NCBI GenBank assembly: GCA_029931535.1
Contig: JAQPZY010001670.1
Coordinates: 992,001-1,056,000, forward strand
Direction of reading: 5' to 3'
DNA from: Margaritifera margaritifera
Taxonomy: Eukaryota > Mollusca > Bivalvia > Unionida > Margaritiferidae
Length of the DNA: 64,000 bases
The notes beneath the pieces were generated by a model. That model did not search any database, was not told the DNA's origin, and saw nothing but the letters and a program-made list of their open reading frames with translations. The first letter of the stretch is position 1. Each line of letters starts with the position of its first letter. Both the position numbers and the translations under genes were made by a program. Positions 46,690 to 57,559 of this stretch are shown in pieces.

Positions 46690-47455
46690 GAAATGTTGGT
46701 ATCACATTCTGATGATACTGATGCTGACACTAATGATACTGATGCTGACACTCATGACATTGATGGTGATATTCAAGACACTGACGATGACACTCATAAT
46801 ACAGATGCTGACACTAATGATACTGATGATAATACTCTGATTATATTCATGCTGACATTAATGATATTGATGCTGACACTAATGACACTGATGCAGACAC
46901 TCATGACACTGATGCAGACACTAATGATACTGATACTTTAATTATACTCCTGCTGACATTAATGATACTGATGCTAACATGCATGACACTGATGCTGACA
47001 CTCATGACACTGATGCTGACACTCATGATACTGATGCTAACACTAATGATGCTAATACTTTGATTATACTCATGCTGACACTCATGACACCAATGCTGAC
47101 ACTCATGACACCAATGCTCACACTAATAATACTGATACTGACACTCATGATACTGATGTCGATACTCTGATTGTACCAATTCTGACACTCATAATACAGA
47201 TATTAATGTTGAAACTTATGATATTGATGCTGACACTCTGATAATACTGATGTTAACACTAATGATACTGATCCTAACAATCTATACTGGTGCTGAAACA
47301 CTGATGATACTGATGCTGACTTTCATGATACTGATGCTGCTACTCATTATGCTAATGCTGACATTCATGATACTGATGCTGACACTAATAATACTGATGC
47401 TGACACTCTGATGATCCTGATGCTGACACTCATGACACTGATGCTGAAAGATACT
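46690..47455 (+). repeat. 18-bp minisatellite reading Asp-Thr-Asp-Ala
   Basis: About 40 units of ACTGATGCTGACACTCATGA and variants. A possible acceptor (TATTTTTATTTTAG) precedes CATTCTAACAGTG at 46,679, and the first 55 codons after it are open and very acidic (SDDTDADTNDTDADTHD). Then the phase slips to a Met/Leu/Thr-rich reading and stops follow. It could be a short acidic exon tail or just repeat. Confidence 0.75.
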
Positions 47456-47706
47456 CATAGATAATCATATCAGAACCGCTCATAACCTCACAGACATCTG
47501 TGTCACATATTAGCCTGACTTTTCTCTAAAAATTATATGGTTGGCCCCAATACTTTCTTGTTAAATCCTGGTGAAGTTGATTGTTCATGAACTTTTTCGT
47601 GGTCCAAAAATACAAACATGAATGTATGTTTAAATCTGACTTCAGTTATGAACAAGAAAAAAATAATTTAGCTGTACACTTAATTTTTTATTTATTCAAA
47701 ATGATA
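47456..47706. other. no gene recognised
   Basis: Unique AT-rich sequence between two repeats. The 161-codon plus frame starting at 47,581 is mostly the following repeat and is not called. Confidence 0.4.
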
Positions 47707-48190
47707 ACAATAAACTCCATCTCAGAATTGACCATGGAGACTAGAAGCCAAAATGACAACAAAAATCCTAAAAACGACGACTGGGACAAGCCTGTCCCTG
47801 GCAGAGACCGGTGCTGCACGACGATGTTGACAACGACAATGGTGGTGGTGGTGGTGGTGCTGATGATGCGGATGATGATGATGATTATGATGATGATTAT
47901 TCCTGTCGATGATGATGATGATGATTCCTGTCCATGGAAGGGAGAGAAATTCCTGACGACGAGACTTCTTCCAGCGTTGAGGACCTATCTCCACTACATC
48001 AATAACAATAACAATAACAAAAAACTCCTTCTGAGAAGTCACCATGGAGAAAAGAAGCCAAAATGACAACAAATCCTGAGCGACGACTGGGACAAACCTG
48101 TCCCTGGCAGAGACTGGCGCAGCACAATCCTAATCAAATCAAAGGCTTTGATATGCAACTTCCTGTCCATGGAAGGCAGAGAAATTCCTG
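47707..48190 (-). repeat. inverted copy of the 3.6-5.3 kb minisatellite
   Basis: About 1.5 units, reverse orientation: TGGGACAAGCCTGTCCCTGG hairpin motif twice (about 47,780 and 48,087), a GAT/ATG trinucleotide array after TTCCTGTCCATGG, and the AATAACAATAAC tract. Contains both fork types. It is nearly 7 kb outside the right arm, so it is not part of the inverted repeat proper. Confidence 0.85.
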
Positions 48191-48194
48191 ACGA

Positions 48195-48694
48195 TGAGAT
48201 ATATATTTGTTGTGTGCACTTGTTTGTTCCTCTTCTTCATTACAGAGATGATAACCAAGTGCAAGAAGGGCAAACCATTTAAGATCATGGAGGATGGATA
48301 CGAGACATGTCTATGCATACAATTTATCGTTGGCACACACATAGTGTGTGTGCACTTTAGTCGGAATTACTTGGTCCAATGTTTTGAAAAAGCAGCTCAA
48401 GGGCCACAAAGAAACAATCATGCTCCAATACATCAGAGCAAGACGTTAAACAAATACCTCATGTCCGAATCATTGAATAATCTCTTGGGGTGTGGAGATG
48501 CCCTCTCCACCCCACATGCAGATGCAGAAACAGTGCCAAAACCAACTGTATCAGTGAATACAGTAGGATTGTTGATTAGTCTCATGGGTGATGTCAAAAT
48601 ACCCTTTGCACTCCCATACAGATGCAGAAACAGCGCCAGAACATACCGTATTCATGAATACAGTACAATTCCAATCAAGTATATGATCATGTAA
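48195..48694 (+). CDS. uncertain 166-codon ORF
   Basis: Open frame beginning at the repeat edge. After a possible acceptor (CTTCTTCATTACAG, ending about 48,245) the first 35 residues look protein-like (MITKCKKGKPFKIMEDGYET), then composition becomes less convincing. A 48-bp segment is duplicated within it (GATGCAGAAACAG at 48,528 and 48,620). No domain recognised. It may be a short real exon fused to chance sequence. Confidence 0.25.
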
Positions 48695-48699
48695 GGGTG

Positions 48700-50490
48700 C
48701 AAATTTCTGTCGATCTATAAAGAGAACATTAACTTGGACAGAGAACAATTAATTAGATTTATGAGGACAGGGTGCGTATTAAATCGCTATGCTGCGAGGA
48801 TTTTAAGGTCTGTGTTGTGAGAGGAACCGATTTTTAATTAAGCATTCGTTTATTTAACAGTCAGAGAAACTGGAAGGGAAAAGGTTAACTCAATCTTTGT
48901 ATCGAAAATGTCGGAGTTGAGATTGTCCAGAATCAGTTATTTGGAAATCAAGAGGGTCAGGATGACCGCAAAGTTTGGCGCCTATTTATAAAAGGCGGTA
49001 GATATATTTAATCCTGATTGGCTACGCTAAATAAGGGGCGTGTTTCCCACACGAAATTTCATAGTTTTAATATGCCACATCGCAAAATTTAGTCAGTGTA
49101 AACTCCTGCAAGAGGCAGATATTTTTGACTCCGAGATTGAATTTGCAAGAAATTATCTCGTAAAACAATTATCTAAGGGACCGGATGTCTGGAACGTTGA
49201 CGGATACAATTCTGGCGGTAGAAGCGAGCAAGGCTTGAAAGCACAAGGGGAAATAGCTCCACTGACGTAATCCACTGACGTATCCACGTACCTACGTATC
49301 TACATACCTACGTATCCACCTACCCACACAAAGTTTGAGGGCCGACAGAGGCAAGATAGTCAGAGTGAGAAGAAAGCGAAGGAACCAATTGAACAGCACG
49401 GTGAAACTGGAGTGAACAGGAGGAAACCAGGTTATGAAGCTGTACAAGGCAATGACTTCGATTGTTCACTCGATTCTATGATGAATTAATTCTATCATTT
49501 AAACAGATCGGCTATTTATATAAGTATATTTGTGTTTAAAATTCGGTGAATGATTTATTTCAAAAAGAAGTGTATCTTCCTACTGTAATGCATTATCACA
49601 GTTGTTTATGTAATTGATTAAATTGTTATATTTCATATACGGGTGCTCGTTTTAGTCTGTTCTATATATTTGATCAGATCTCTATTCATTCCATCTATAA
49701 GTTTCACAATTTATATTATTATTTACTCGATCCGGGCAATAACACCGAGGTCGATCATCCTCTAGATAACGATAACCACAACCACAACCACCACCACGCC
49801 ACAGATCGGTATGACTCAAAAGGCTTTGTTGTTGATATGTTGACGAGTAGTAATGGTGTTTATATATTGTAATCCCACTGGGGATAAGCCTATCACCCCG
49901 CCTATGATGTATGAGGGTTTACAGTCAAACTTGTCCCCCCACCCATGAGGCATTAGCATGTACAAGTATGATCTATCATGTCAATGCATGAAAATATTAA
50001 GAAATCAAGCCGGACATCAAGGTTTGCAATTTGATCAATACGATATGGCCAGCTAGCTGCACCGACCATAATCACACCATCCAGCTGGACAGCAAGGCAT
50101 ATACCATCCTTGGTATGCTGTTCCCACTGCTGACCAACCATTCCAGCCATAAGAACGAGCTATGTGCATTTAGAGCTGTCAGGAGTCTCCTACTGGCGAG
50201 CCAGCTACCCAGACACACCGCATAGCTTGCCGGCCGGCCAACCAATTGACTGGACAGACCATTCCTATGAAATTTATAGTGAAATGGTACTACTTATGGA
50301 ACCGTCTGACCGAGCCAAACCGGCAACACCGGACTGACATTCCCTAATCTTTAACACCATGTCAAAGCTAGTCAGGAATGTTGTGTCGACTTCCTCTCTA
50401 CTTGACTTCACGCATCTGACAATTTTTTTGTTAAGCCGAAAAGGCTGCTAACAATCATTGCTGTTTTTCTATGTGCTCCCTACCTTTCAG
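48700..50490. other. no firm gene; TATA-like site and possible solo LTR
   Basis: A strong TATA-like TATTTATAAAAGGCGG at 48,978-48,993 sits in a small palindrome (CGCC...GGCG). TGTTGTGAG at 48,813 and CAATAACA ending at 49,744 could be the ends of a solo LTR of about 930 bp around it, but no target duplication was found. A 64-codon frame at 50,031 has no support. ACGTA/CCTACGTATC words repeat at 49,275-49,315. Confidence 0.3.
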
Positions 50491-50528
50491 TTCTCCACTT
50501 CGGTTAAAAAGGGCATCGAATTGAGGGG
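50491..50528 (+). CDS. small penultimate exon, unknown gene
   Basis: 38 nt between a strong acceptor (GCTCCCTACCTTTCAG) and donor (GGGG|GTGAGA). The open frame reads FSTSVKKGIELRG plus two bases. Those two bases are completed by G at 50,734, keeping the frame of the next exon open to its stop. Only one of three frames is open. Upstream exons not found. Confidence 0.4.
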
Positions 50529-50733
50529 GTGAGAAAGCAAGAGGCACAAGAGTTGCCCTTTAACCTTCAGTGCAATCTCCTATTTCTGCATGACCCTATT
50601 AGGGATTGTACAAGAGAAGGGATGATTGTCACCTTAGAATTCACAGTGGCGGTTCTCAACAACAGCAGATTTTTCTTCTTTTTTTTTCTCGTGGCCAAGC
50701 GAATCATATGCCTGTATTTTCACAGGCAGGCAG

Positions 50734-50875
50734 GGAGATGAGACAGAGGAACACAGTTTCTCCTTCATCAGGTCTTCCATCAATCATTAGTGATACTCCG
50801 TCATCCATGCCCTCTAGCTACCCTACTCCCTTTTCATCAGATTTGGACCAACCAATTTTGGAACACGATGGGTGA
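50734..50875 (+). CDS. terminal exon with Ser/Pro-rich C terminus
   Basis: Acceptor within TTTTCACAGGCAGGCAGGGAG; three nested AG sites four bases apart could be used, and only the third (exon from 50,734) keeps phase with 50,528. Reads EMRQRNTVSPSSGLPSIISD, then TPSSMPSSYPTPFSSDLDQP, and ends EHDG with a TGA at 50,873-50,875. The low-complexity Ser/Pro tail with a final acidic stretch is typical of regulatory C termini. An AATAAA follows 28 bases later. Protein family unknown. Confidence 0.4.
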
Positions 50876-50903
50876 TCAGTCCTCTGTCATTACGTGGTCA
50901 GAC

Positions 50904-50909
50904 AATAAA
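50904..50909 (+). terminator. polyadenylation signal
   Basis: AATAAA 28 bases after the TGA of the terminal exon, followed by a GTGGCGATG/GT-containing stretch; consistent with a 3' end. Confidence 0.4.
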
Positions 50910-51707
50910 GTCGTGGCGATGTACCTCTGCAAGGGGGAAACAATCACTAATTTCAGTTCTTTTCTATAACTACTTAGACATTTTTTTTTATTAATCTTGA
51001 TGCCATAGAAATAGTGTGGCTTACATAGCAACCAGATATACAACATATTTTCGACTTCTACAGAGGGACGGAGCCAATTCTGATCAAACGAAAGACTATT
51101 TCTTACGACGGACGTGCTATCCTAAGTTTGTGTCCAGGGTGAATTTCATAGAAACGAAGTTGCTTGCTTAGTAACCTGGTGTAAGTCTGTTTGGAGGAAC
51201 CTTTGAGGGAATATTGTTTGGTAATGTCCTTCAATGCATCAGGCCGTACGCCAGCTTGCCATATGTTTCTAGAGCTGCTATACCACTGGGATGAGTAGGG
51301 GTGGATGGGTGACGACTTCTCGTCTAAAACTATTTGATGATCAGTTTTAAGAGAAAATTATAGGTATAACTCTATGGTAGAGGCCTTGAAGTGTGAGAAA
51401 AAAAAATGGTGCTGACATATCTACTACGACGGTTGCTTCTGAAAGTAAGCAAATGTCATCGACTTTCACTCCAAAACCGCTTCACTAATTTTAACAAAAT
51501 ATGACAGGAAGCATTTAAAAACAGACTAAGAAACGTCCAACCACTTTTTATTTTACCAAACTAAGTTCCTGCTGCCAATGAGAGATAATAGAAATTTTGT
51601 GTGCGCAATAAGTCTCTCGACTTTCTCGAAAAAATAGAAGAAAAAAATTCAGTTTTCACTAAAAGATACTGCCTTTCAGCTGTTCTACCAAACTTTTGTC
51701 CTGATGA

Positions 51708-51895
51708 TAGGGAGCCGCGGTAGCGCAGTTAGTATAGCGTCGTACTCGTAATCCAAGGGTTGCAGATTCGATACCCGCCAACGCTAGCCTGGCTGATTCA
51801 GTATGTCCTTGGGAAAGGCATTTATCTCCCATGTCCAAGGTATGATATAGCCAATAATGTGTTAAACGTGCTGTCAAAACCAACAAAAAAACTTT
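51708..51895 (+). mobile_element. tRNA-derived SINE with target duplication
   Basis: Complete tRNA-like head: A box TAGCGCAGTTAGT, then GTAATCCAAGGGTTG and B box TTGCAGATTCGATACCC. The body has TGTCCTTGGGAAAGGC and a short tail with CAACAAAAAAAC. Flanked by CCTGATGA (51,700-51,707; 51,896-51,903). The paralogue at 61,756 reads CCTGATGACATC without an insert, confirming the unoccupied site. Confidence 0.85.
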
Positions 51896-51933
51896 CCTGA
51901 TGACCATTTAGTGAACTAGCGTAGTATTGGATA

Positions 51934-52124
51934 GGGTTTTGTTTGTTTGGCATTAACGACACATCAACACACGAAAGACTATATAGTGTAGAGACAATGG
52001 AAGTAAAATGTCTTGCTCAAAAAAATACCACAGCAGCCGGCCCAGGCTGATCTGGACCAGATTCTAAATAAATTCCTTTGACTTGCGAGTCCCGGCACGC
52101 TAATCACTGAGCAACAGGGGTTTC
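51934..52124 (-). mobile_element. tRNA-derived SINE, reverse
   Basis: On the minus strand: CTGTTGCTCAGTGATTAGCG (A-box region), a decayed B box, GAGCAAGACATTTTACTTCC, and tail TGTTGATGTGTCGTTAATGC then CAAACAAAC. Same position in the paralogue (61,794), so it predates the duplication. Confidence 0.75.
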
Positions 52125-52256
52125 TTATAGGCTGGGTAAGCGATAACGGGCATCTTGGACCTCTTGCTTTATATGATTAGACACGAAGTTTTATCTAATT
52201 GGATATCTCATGATATATAGCGTGTATATGATAATTTTTATTAAAATAAGGGTCGT

Positions 52257-52413
52257 TATTAGTCATATTACATGTGTAGATTAAAGAAGGTTTCGAGTCA
52301 GCATATTTTTATTAGTCATATTACATGTGTAGATTAAAGAAGGTTTCAAGTCAACATGTTTTTATTAGTCATATTACATGTGTAGATTAAAGAAGGTTTC
52401 GAGTCAGCATGTT
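52257..52413 (+). repeat. 53-bp minisatellite, three units
   Basis: Three near-identical units of TTATTAGTCATATTACATGT followed by GTAGATTAAAGAAGGTTTC. The paralogous locus has one diverged unit and instead amplified the adjacent sequence. Confidence 0.85.
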
Positions 52414-52799
52414 TATGCACCGTCAAGACCATGTATATTTTATTCGATATATCTTTACTTAACGAATAACAAGGACACCAAATTATCCACAATTAGAGAT
52501 TTTCTTTAGAAATAATGACAGAGGAGTAATATATGGACCGAATCACATTCTTAGTATTTATGAAAGATTATTAGAAAGATGTCAGTTGTTACCCAGCAGT
52601 AGACTGATTTATTGTATGACGTTTTTAGCGACATAGCATCGCAGAGAGCATGATACAGGCTGATGGTTATGTATCATGCCAGAGTGTGGAGTGCTTTTTA
52701 AAATGTAGGTATTTTTCGTCTTTAATATTTTGTCAGATCAAGCATCTTTACTGTCTGATAGTTACTTATAATACCTCATTTTAGCTTTTTTTCTCTATA

Positions 52800-53240
52800 A
52801 ATTAAGTATTCTAAAAAATGACCGAGAATCATGTTTTACTTTGGATTTTTTTTGTAGACACTAGAATAGCAAGTCAATATTTAGTTACCCCGCCTTGTAG
52901 ATCAATAGCAAGTCAATATTGAGTTAGTCTGCCTTGTATATCAACACACATTTTTGTGTAGTTAGTCGTGTTCTTGGGTCATTATCCTGTTGCAAGATTC
53001 AGGTATAATTGTACCAAACTTATGATGTTAGTAAGAGACGTACATTTAGGATCTATACATAATACTCATTTGTTAAGTTTTCTGTGTTTATACACACGGA
53101 GGTGACTCTCCGCAACGAAATGGCACCCCACGTATACCGGATAGGACCGGCGTCCCTCACCCCATTCCAGAGAGACTGCGCTTATACCAGGTCTTGGGGG
53201 CCACCTGGACGCCCCTGGAAAATCTCCCCTTATCATGGTT
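52800..53240. other. insert-specific sequence, no gene
   Basis: Part of the 1.7 kb absent from the paralogous copy. AGCAAGTCAATATTTAGTTA occurs twice (52,869; 52,908). Sequence around 53,100-53,240 (GGCACCCCACGTATACC) is GC-richer; its minus-strand reading runs on from the transposase fragment without domain support. Confidence 0.4.
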
Positions 53241-53249
53241 GGCCATTCC

Positions 53250-53456
53250 CGACCCAGCACATATAAAACTTTGGGCTGTGTTTTTTGGACATTTATACAG
53301 TGGTTTGTAAGTATCTTTTGTCCAGATTTGCATGCTATTACGATTAAGCCAGACAGAACTTTTATCACTGAAGAAAACATTTTCCCATTCCCAGTTGTCA
53401 TTCTGATGCTCTGAGAACCAATTCAAACGCTTCTCTTTTTGTGCCTCTGCCAACAT
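53250..53456 (-). pseudogene. Tc1/mariner-like transposase fragment
   Basis: Minus-strand frame reading KEKRLNWFSEHQNDNWEWEN, then VFFSDKSSVWL. The KRLxWxxEH...W...VxFSDxSS pattern is the region around the first catalytic Asp of Tc1-type transposases. Diverged fragments of the N-terminal part are readable to about 53,560 with stops. The second and third catalytic residues are missing. The frame continues into unrelated sequence, so it is truncated. Confidence 0.6.
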
Positions 53457-53638
53457 AGTTCAGTCGGGTGATATAATTCCCTTTTTTTCTCTCAATGAAA
53501 TCGATACAGTTCAGTTCTCAGTGTCTTATTAGAAACTGCATGACTTTCCCTCATAATCATCTCGTGTGAAAAGCTTTCAACACTTCCTAGATTTCCATAC
53601 TTACAATTTGACTAAGTCACCTGTTGAGTTGAATTTCT

Positions 53639-54172
53639 TTTAGTACGATCGAGATTAGATAGCGTTTTTCGACAATAATTTCGCGCATATGGTAATGTTT
53701 GAGTAATAAACAAGACACACATCAATCAATTAGCTAACCAATTTCTATTCGTGAATTAAAAGCAGTATGTATGTAGATGCTAAATTTAGTGCCACTAAAA
53801 CCGCGTTTGATAGTTTTTGCAAGTTTTCACAATGGAAATCCGCCACCATTTTTGCATTCTCATTCTTCCTAGACTGCTTCCATGTCTATTACAGGACTAA
53901 AGCCAAGTTGTGACCCTTATTATGTCGAAAATAAGAATTAAAGAACTAGTCTGTAAAAATAAAAAAATGGCGGCCAATAATCAATGTAAACCCCGTAGAG
54001 ACTGTCAAACGCTGTTCTTGTTGCACTAAACTTCTCATCTAAACACTTTTACTTCGCGAATAGAAACTGATAACTAACTTAATGATGTATGTCTTCTTTA
54101 TTACTCAAACACCACCATATGAACAAAATAAATGTGAAAAAACGCCAGTATTAACCATCTCGAGCGTACTAT
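53639..54172. repeat. fold-back element, arms about 230-250 bp
   Basis: An imperfect palindrome: TAGTACGATCGAGAT at the left, ATCTCGAGCGTACTA at the right. Inner matches include CATATGG...GTTTGAGTAATAAA, TTTCTATTCG(T/C)GAA and CCGCCA...ATTTTT. The loop around 53,890-53,940 is short. The outer bases are TA-flanked, consistent with a Tc1/mariner-type MITE, perhaps linked to the nearby transposase fragment. No ORF. Confidence 0.65.
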
Positions 54173-54650
54173 AGGCGACACTGCTTCTTAATGTGCTGTG
54201 TTCAATTTCCAGTGTGAATATTCTCCACAATTCTGTGCTCAGTGCATAGAGGGATGTTCACAGATTCTGTATTGACCTATGAATATTTTATTCCCTGTTT
54301 GGTCTTCTGATAAGTTAGATTTCTTCTCTCAAATGCATTCATTTTGACACATTTACTCATAAATATCGTCTGTTTCTTACCAGGGGAGGTAAAATCTAAC
54401 AATTACCATCATAATCTAGTAGTTTGAGTTTCCTCCCATGAAACAGACACATTTGTCAAGGCGTCTGATTTTGCATTTCTTGCAAATAACTTATTAAATG
54501 TGTTTTGGAAAACTATAACTAGTTTTTATTCTGTACCCACTCATAGCTAAAATGTTTCGTCTGATTGAACCACATTTGCATTATTTTTGCCTGACACCAT
54601 AAGGTACAATGCGATACTATCATGGCGTCTGCCCTCTTGATTGCAATCTG

Positions 54651-55071
54651 AGCACAGTAGCTCATATATATGCATCACAGTTAAGCGCAGTATGGGCCTG
54701 AACCAATTATTCTGCTTTTGTCGCTGTCAAGGACACAGATCCAGAGGACAGCGAGTCAAAAGGCATGCACGCCGATGCATGCTGAATCTGTTGTATTGGG
54801 TGTGTACTGTTGCATGAAGTATTCACATAAAAAAATCACCCTATGTGTAAGCCATGCAAATTACCGATTAACAAAAGGAGTCCTTGCTACTAACCCATTC
54901 AGTTTGAATAGGAGATTTCAGAGCCTCGCTTCAATTCATTTTGTGTATCTAGTGCCCGTAAACTCTTTTACAAACATGTACAGTTAAAAACACATTTGTT
55001 ATCTTTCAAAACGTGACATATAGTCATTGAGGAGTATTTTATGAGGTAGTGGAATGACACTATAAATACAT
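54651..55071. other. no gene recognised
   Basis: An 89-codon plus frame at 54,718 lacks splice or domain support. Unique sequence up to the LTR. Confidence 0.4.
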
Positions 55072-55925
55072 TGTTACGACTCTAGGGGTAATGTAACAGA
55101 ATAAAAGACACAAACAAGCTTTCAAGATTAAAATGAAAATCTTTAATTTCCTAAAATATTAAAAGAATTAAAATAATTCAACAAACAATCAAAGTGAAAG
55201 AATTAAAATAACTTACAGTATAGAATATCCTAAAAGGTCCTAAATTGTTTTAAAGTTCACTTCCTGATGTTAATCCAAATAATCCGGATGTGATATTCCG
55301 AATGAAAATAACCTGCAATGTGCTGAAGCTGACAAGTTCTGATTAAATCCAAAATAATCCTTGCAAGTCTGGAATCTCACAAGTTTTAGAATAATGTCCG
55401 ATAATTCCACGGAGCTGTATAGTAATTCAGATGAATTACTAATTAAATAAATTCCACACTGAACTGAATAATTTCAATAACCTCTCTTCATTCAAGCAAT
55501 TGTAAAGAATGACTTATCACTGGACTATCTGCTATTTATACACCACCAGTGCGCAGAATCAAATAAATCCACAACGCAGTTTCTGTCAGCATTAGAAGTC
55601 TTTAGAATGTATTTACTTCAAGTAAACACAATTTAATTCTCAATAGAATGCTATTTTAGACTGGAATTAACAGTCAACAAGTTGTTGTTCTGCGCGAGAC
55701 AAAATCACGTGATATTTCCAGCGTGTGACCTTACAATGTTAATTTCCAAAAGTACAAAGCTAGGTCGACTTCATTTTCCCGCGCAATTGATCATGTGACC
55801 ACTTATTGATCGAGCAGTAGTCGTATCTATACTGATATGCTAACCGCTATTCAGACTAAAAACAGAGATCATAAATTAGTAAATTAAATCATTATAAAAA
55901 GGTAAAAAGGTATGATTCCGTAACA
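55072..55925 (-). mobile_element. solo LTR of a Ty3-type element, reverse
   Basis: 854 bp from TGTTACGACTC to CCGTAACA, flanked by ACAT on both sides (55,068-55,071; 55,926-55,929). Read on the minus strand it starts TGTTACGG and ends GTCGTAACA. It has a TATA box (GGTGTATAAATAGCAGA, about 55,531-55,547) upstream of a region matching the other LTRs in its final GTCGTAACA. No internal coding region, so a solo LTR left by recombination. Confidence 0.8.
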
Positions 55926-56078
55926 ACATATAGTATGCTCCAGATTAGCTAATGCTTTCTTTTAAAATCCAAAAGCCACACCCATGAGTGTTTAGAAGAG
56001 TTCATTTGATGATTTTACATTTGAATGCGGTGTTACATAACTAAACCAACTGTATATTTCATTATTTTCCATAGTGCG

Positions 56079-56747
56079 TATTATGTATGATGTTTATATA
56101 CTTAACTTTTGTCTATGATTGTAAGTTGTATGGTTATTTGAAAATACATTTTAACTTTTGTCCAGTTGCTTACATAGATATTTCGCAATTAGACTTTTGT
56201 GACAGATGTGAGGGAGGCCAGTGTTTTTCCATTATTATTACTCATATTCTGATGTGATATAGGTCATGTAGGCATGTGTATTTATATACAGATTTTGGTA
56301 AACAAATTCATTCCTGTTCTAGAATTCTGGTTCTAAAGAACAGTCTGTAAGGAATCTATTTTATTAATTACAATTGTGTTGCTGAAATCATATATAATTT
56401 GAGAGGAATTATTTATTTAAAATATTCATTGGAATTACTAAAGTGCTCATTGGCTTCTGGATGATCACATGATTTGTGGATTTATGTGAACTCATTCAAA
56501 TAAATTCTGGATTACATCTTTGTAGTACATCAGGACATTCACGGCTATTGGGATTCGTTGGGAACATTCTGCTATTTTGGATTTGTGATAAAGGCATTTA
56601 GGATTATTTGGAATTTAGCTCACAAATTGTTAGTGCCTTTTGAATTTTTACAATAATTATCTAGAAATAAATTGCTTGTTGATTTTACTTGACTTTATTG
56701 GTTTCACTTTCTTTCTGTTACGTATTTTAAGACCTAGAGTCGTAACA
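56079..56747 (+). mobile_element. solo LTR, family of the 60,472 LTR
   Basis: About 670 bp matching 60,472-61,153 at roughly 75-80 percent by eye: ATGATGTTTATATACTTAAC near the start, TAAACAAATTCATTCCTGTT, CAGGACATTCACGGCTA, and TTTCACTTTCTTTCTGTTAC near the end GAGTCGTAACA. The left end is decayed (TATTATG for TGTTATG). No primer-binding site or internal region follows. Confidence 0.75.
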
Positions 56748-56802
56748 GTATTGAGAAATTAAACTATTTCCTGAAATCAAAGCCGTGCGTTTTTCTTTTC
56801 AG

Positions 56803-56930
56803 ATTTAAGTGCGAAATTTGAAACAAAGCGAAGGCGTCAATCAAGATCGATTCTGTACAAAGCAGCCGAAGAAAATGACATCAAAGCACTGAATTCACTG
56901 ATGGAAGACAAATACATCCCTGACTATTAG
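56803..56930 (+). CDS. possible terminal exon, ankyrin-like start
   Basis: After acceptor GTTTTTCTTTTCAG the frame is open for 42 codons to a TAG (56,928-56,930). It reads DLSAKFETKRRRQS, then ILYKAAEENDIKALNSLMED. A basic cluster followed by an ILYKAAEENDIKAL helix resembles the first helix pair of an ankyrin repeat, but only half a repeat is present. No upstream exon was identified, and the frame also starts just after a solo LTR. Tentative. Confidence 0.35.
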
Positions 56931-57149
56931 AAGGTCAAAGGCATATTAGCTCTCAGGGGAGATAGACCACTTACCATGTTGCAAGATTTCTTGAAACACC
57001 TGACTGTGTTTATTCAGCATAAATATGATTTTGTCCTCACGTGTATGTCAGTCAACGTTCGGGGCTGTAGATGTTTGCAGACATGATACAATTAGAACAA
57101 AGGGTAATTATTTCACATAATGTACATTATGTTTGGTTGTAGATATATA

Positions 57150-57425
57150 CAGGGCCGGCGCAAGGGTATTTGGCGCCCTAGGCGAACCTTCAGCATTGCC
57201 CCCTCCCACCCCCAAAAAAAAAAAAAAAAATTCGAAAATGAATATTGTGCATTAGAGTGAATAAAAATTCTGCATCTGTTATTCTCTTTCTATTTTTAGA
57301 CGCTTATTTGTTTCTATTTTACGCTATTTCTCTTTCTTTTATTTATTCATTCAGTTTTTTGCCGACCCCCAAATTTTGCCGCCCTAGACGACCGCCAAGT
57401 TTGCCTAGCGGCTAAACCGGTCCTG
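57150..57425. mobile_element. hAT-like MITE
   Basis: 276 bp with ends CAGGGCCGGCG and the reverse of CAGGACCGGTTT, extended by GGCGCCCTAGGCGAA near the left end and GCCGCCCTAGACG inside. Flanks GATATATA and GGTATTTA could be a mutated 8-bp duplication. Contains a run of 17 A near 57,214. CAGGGCCGG...GGCGCCCTAGGC ends are typical of a common animal hAT MITE. Confidence 0.7.
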
Positions 57426-57488
57426 GGTATTTACAGAAACGGTACAGTTAGAACAAAGGAATCATGAAGATTCTGTAACGTAATTACG

Positions 57489-57489
<1 letters not shown>

Positions 57490-57547
<58 letters not shown>

Positions 57548-57556
57548 TGTTTGTGT
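57490..57556. repeat. (GT)n microsatellite
   Basis: About 33 GT dinucleotides with a few TTGTGT interruptions at the end. Confidence 0.95.
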
Positions 57557-57559
57557 GTT

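Larger units (their letters stand above)
51187..52795 (+). repeat. segmental duplication, copy 1 (first part)
   Basis: Direct-orientation homologue of 61,259-62,530. Shared landmarks include GAACCTTTGAGGG, AAAATATGACAGGAAGCATT, TAGAAATTTT and the minus-strand SINE. Copy 1 has an extra SINE (51,708) and an intervening 1.7 kb (52,800-54,510); homology resumes at 54,510-54,650 with GATTGAACCACATTTGCAT. By eye 70-80 percent identical. No gene. Confidence 0.8.

Noticed and set aside
46646..47170. Met/Leu/Thr-rich ORFs in the 18-bp minisatellite
   Set aside because: Alternative frames of the repeat, which slips phase and is interrupted by stops; only the first acidic stretch is kept as a weak idea.
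49040..49270. 76-codon ORF near a TATA-like site
   Set aside because: Its first codon is GTG, not ATG, it has no domain or splice support, and it may lie in an LTR.
48813..49744. A 930-bp solo LTR around the TATA-like site
   Set aside because: TG...CA ends can be chosen, but no target duplication, polypurine tract or second copy was found; kept only as a remark.
51711..51780. tRNA gene
   Set aside because: A and B boxes are present, but the sequence continues into a SINE body and tail and is flanked by a target-site duplication.
53066..53401. 111-codon minus-strand ORF overlapping the Tc1 fragment
   Set aside because: Different frame from the one with the FSDxSS motif; no domain recognised.
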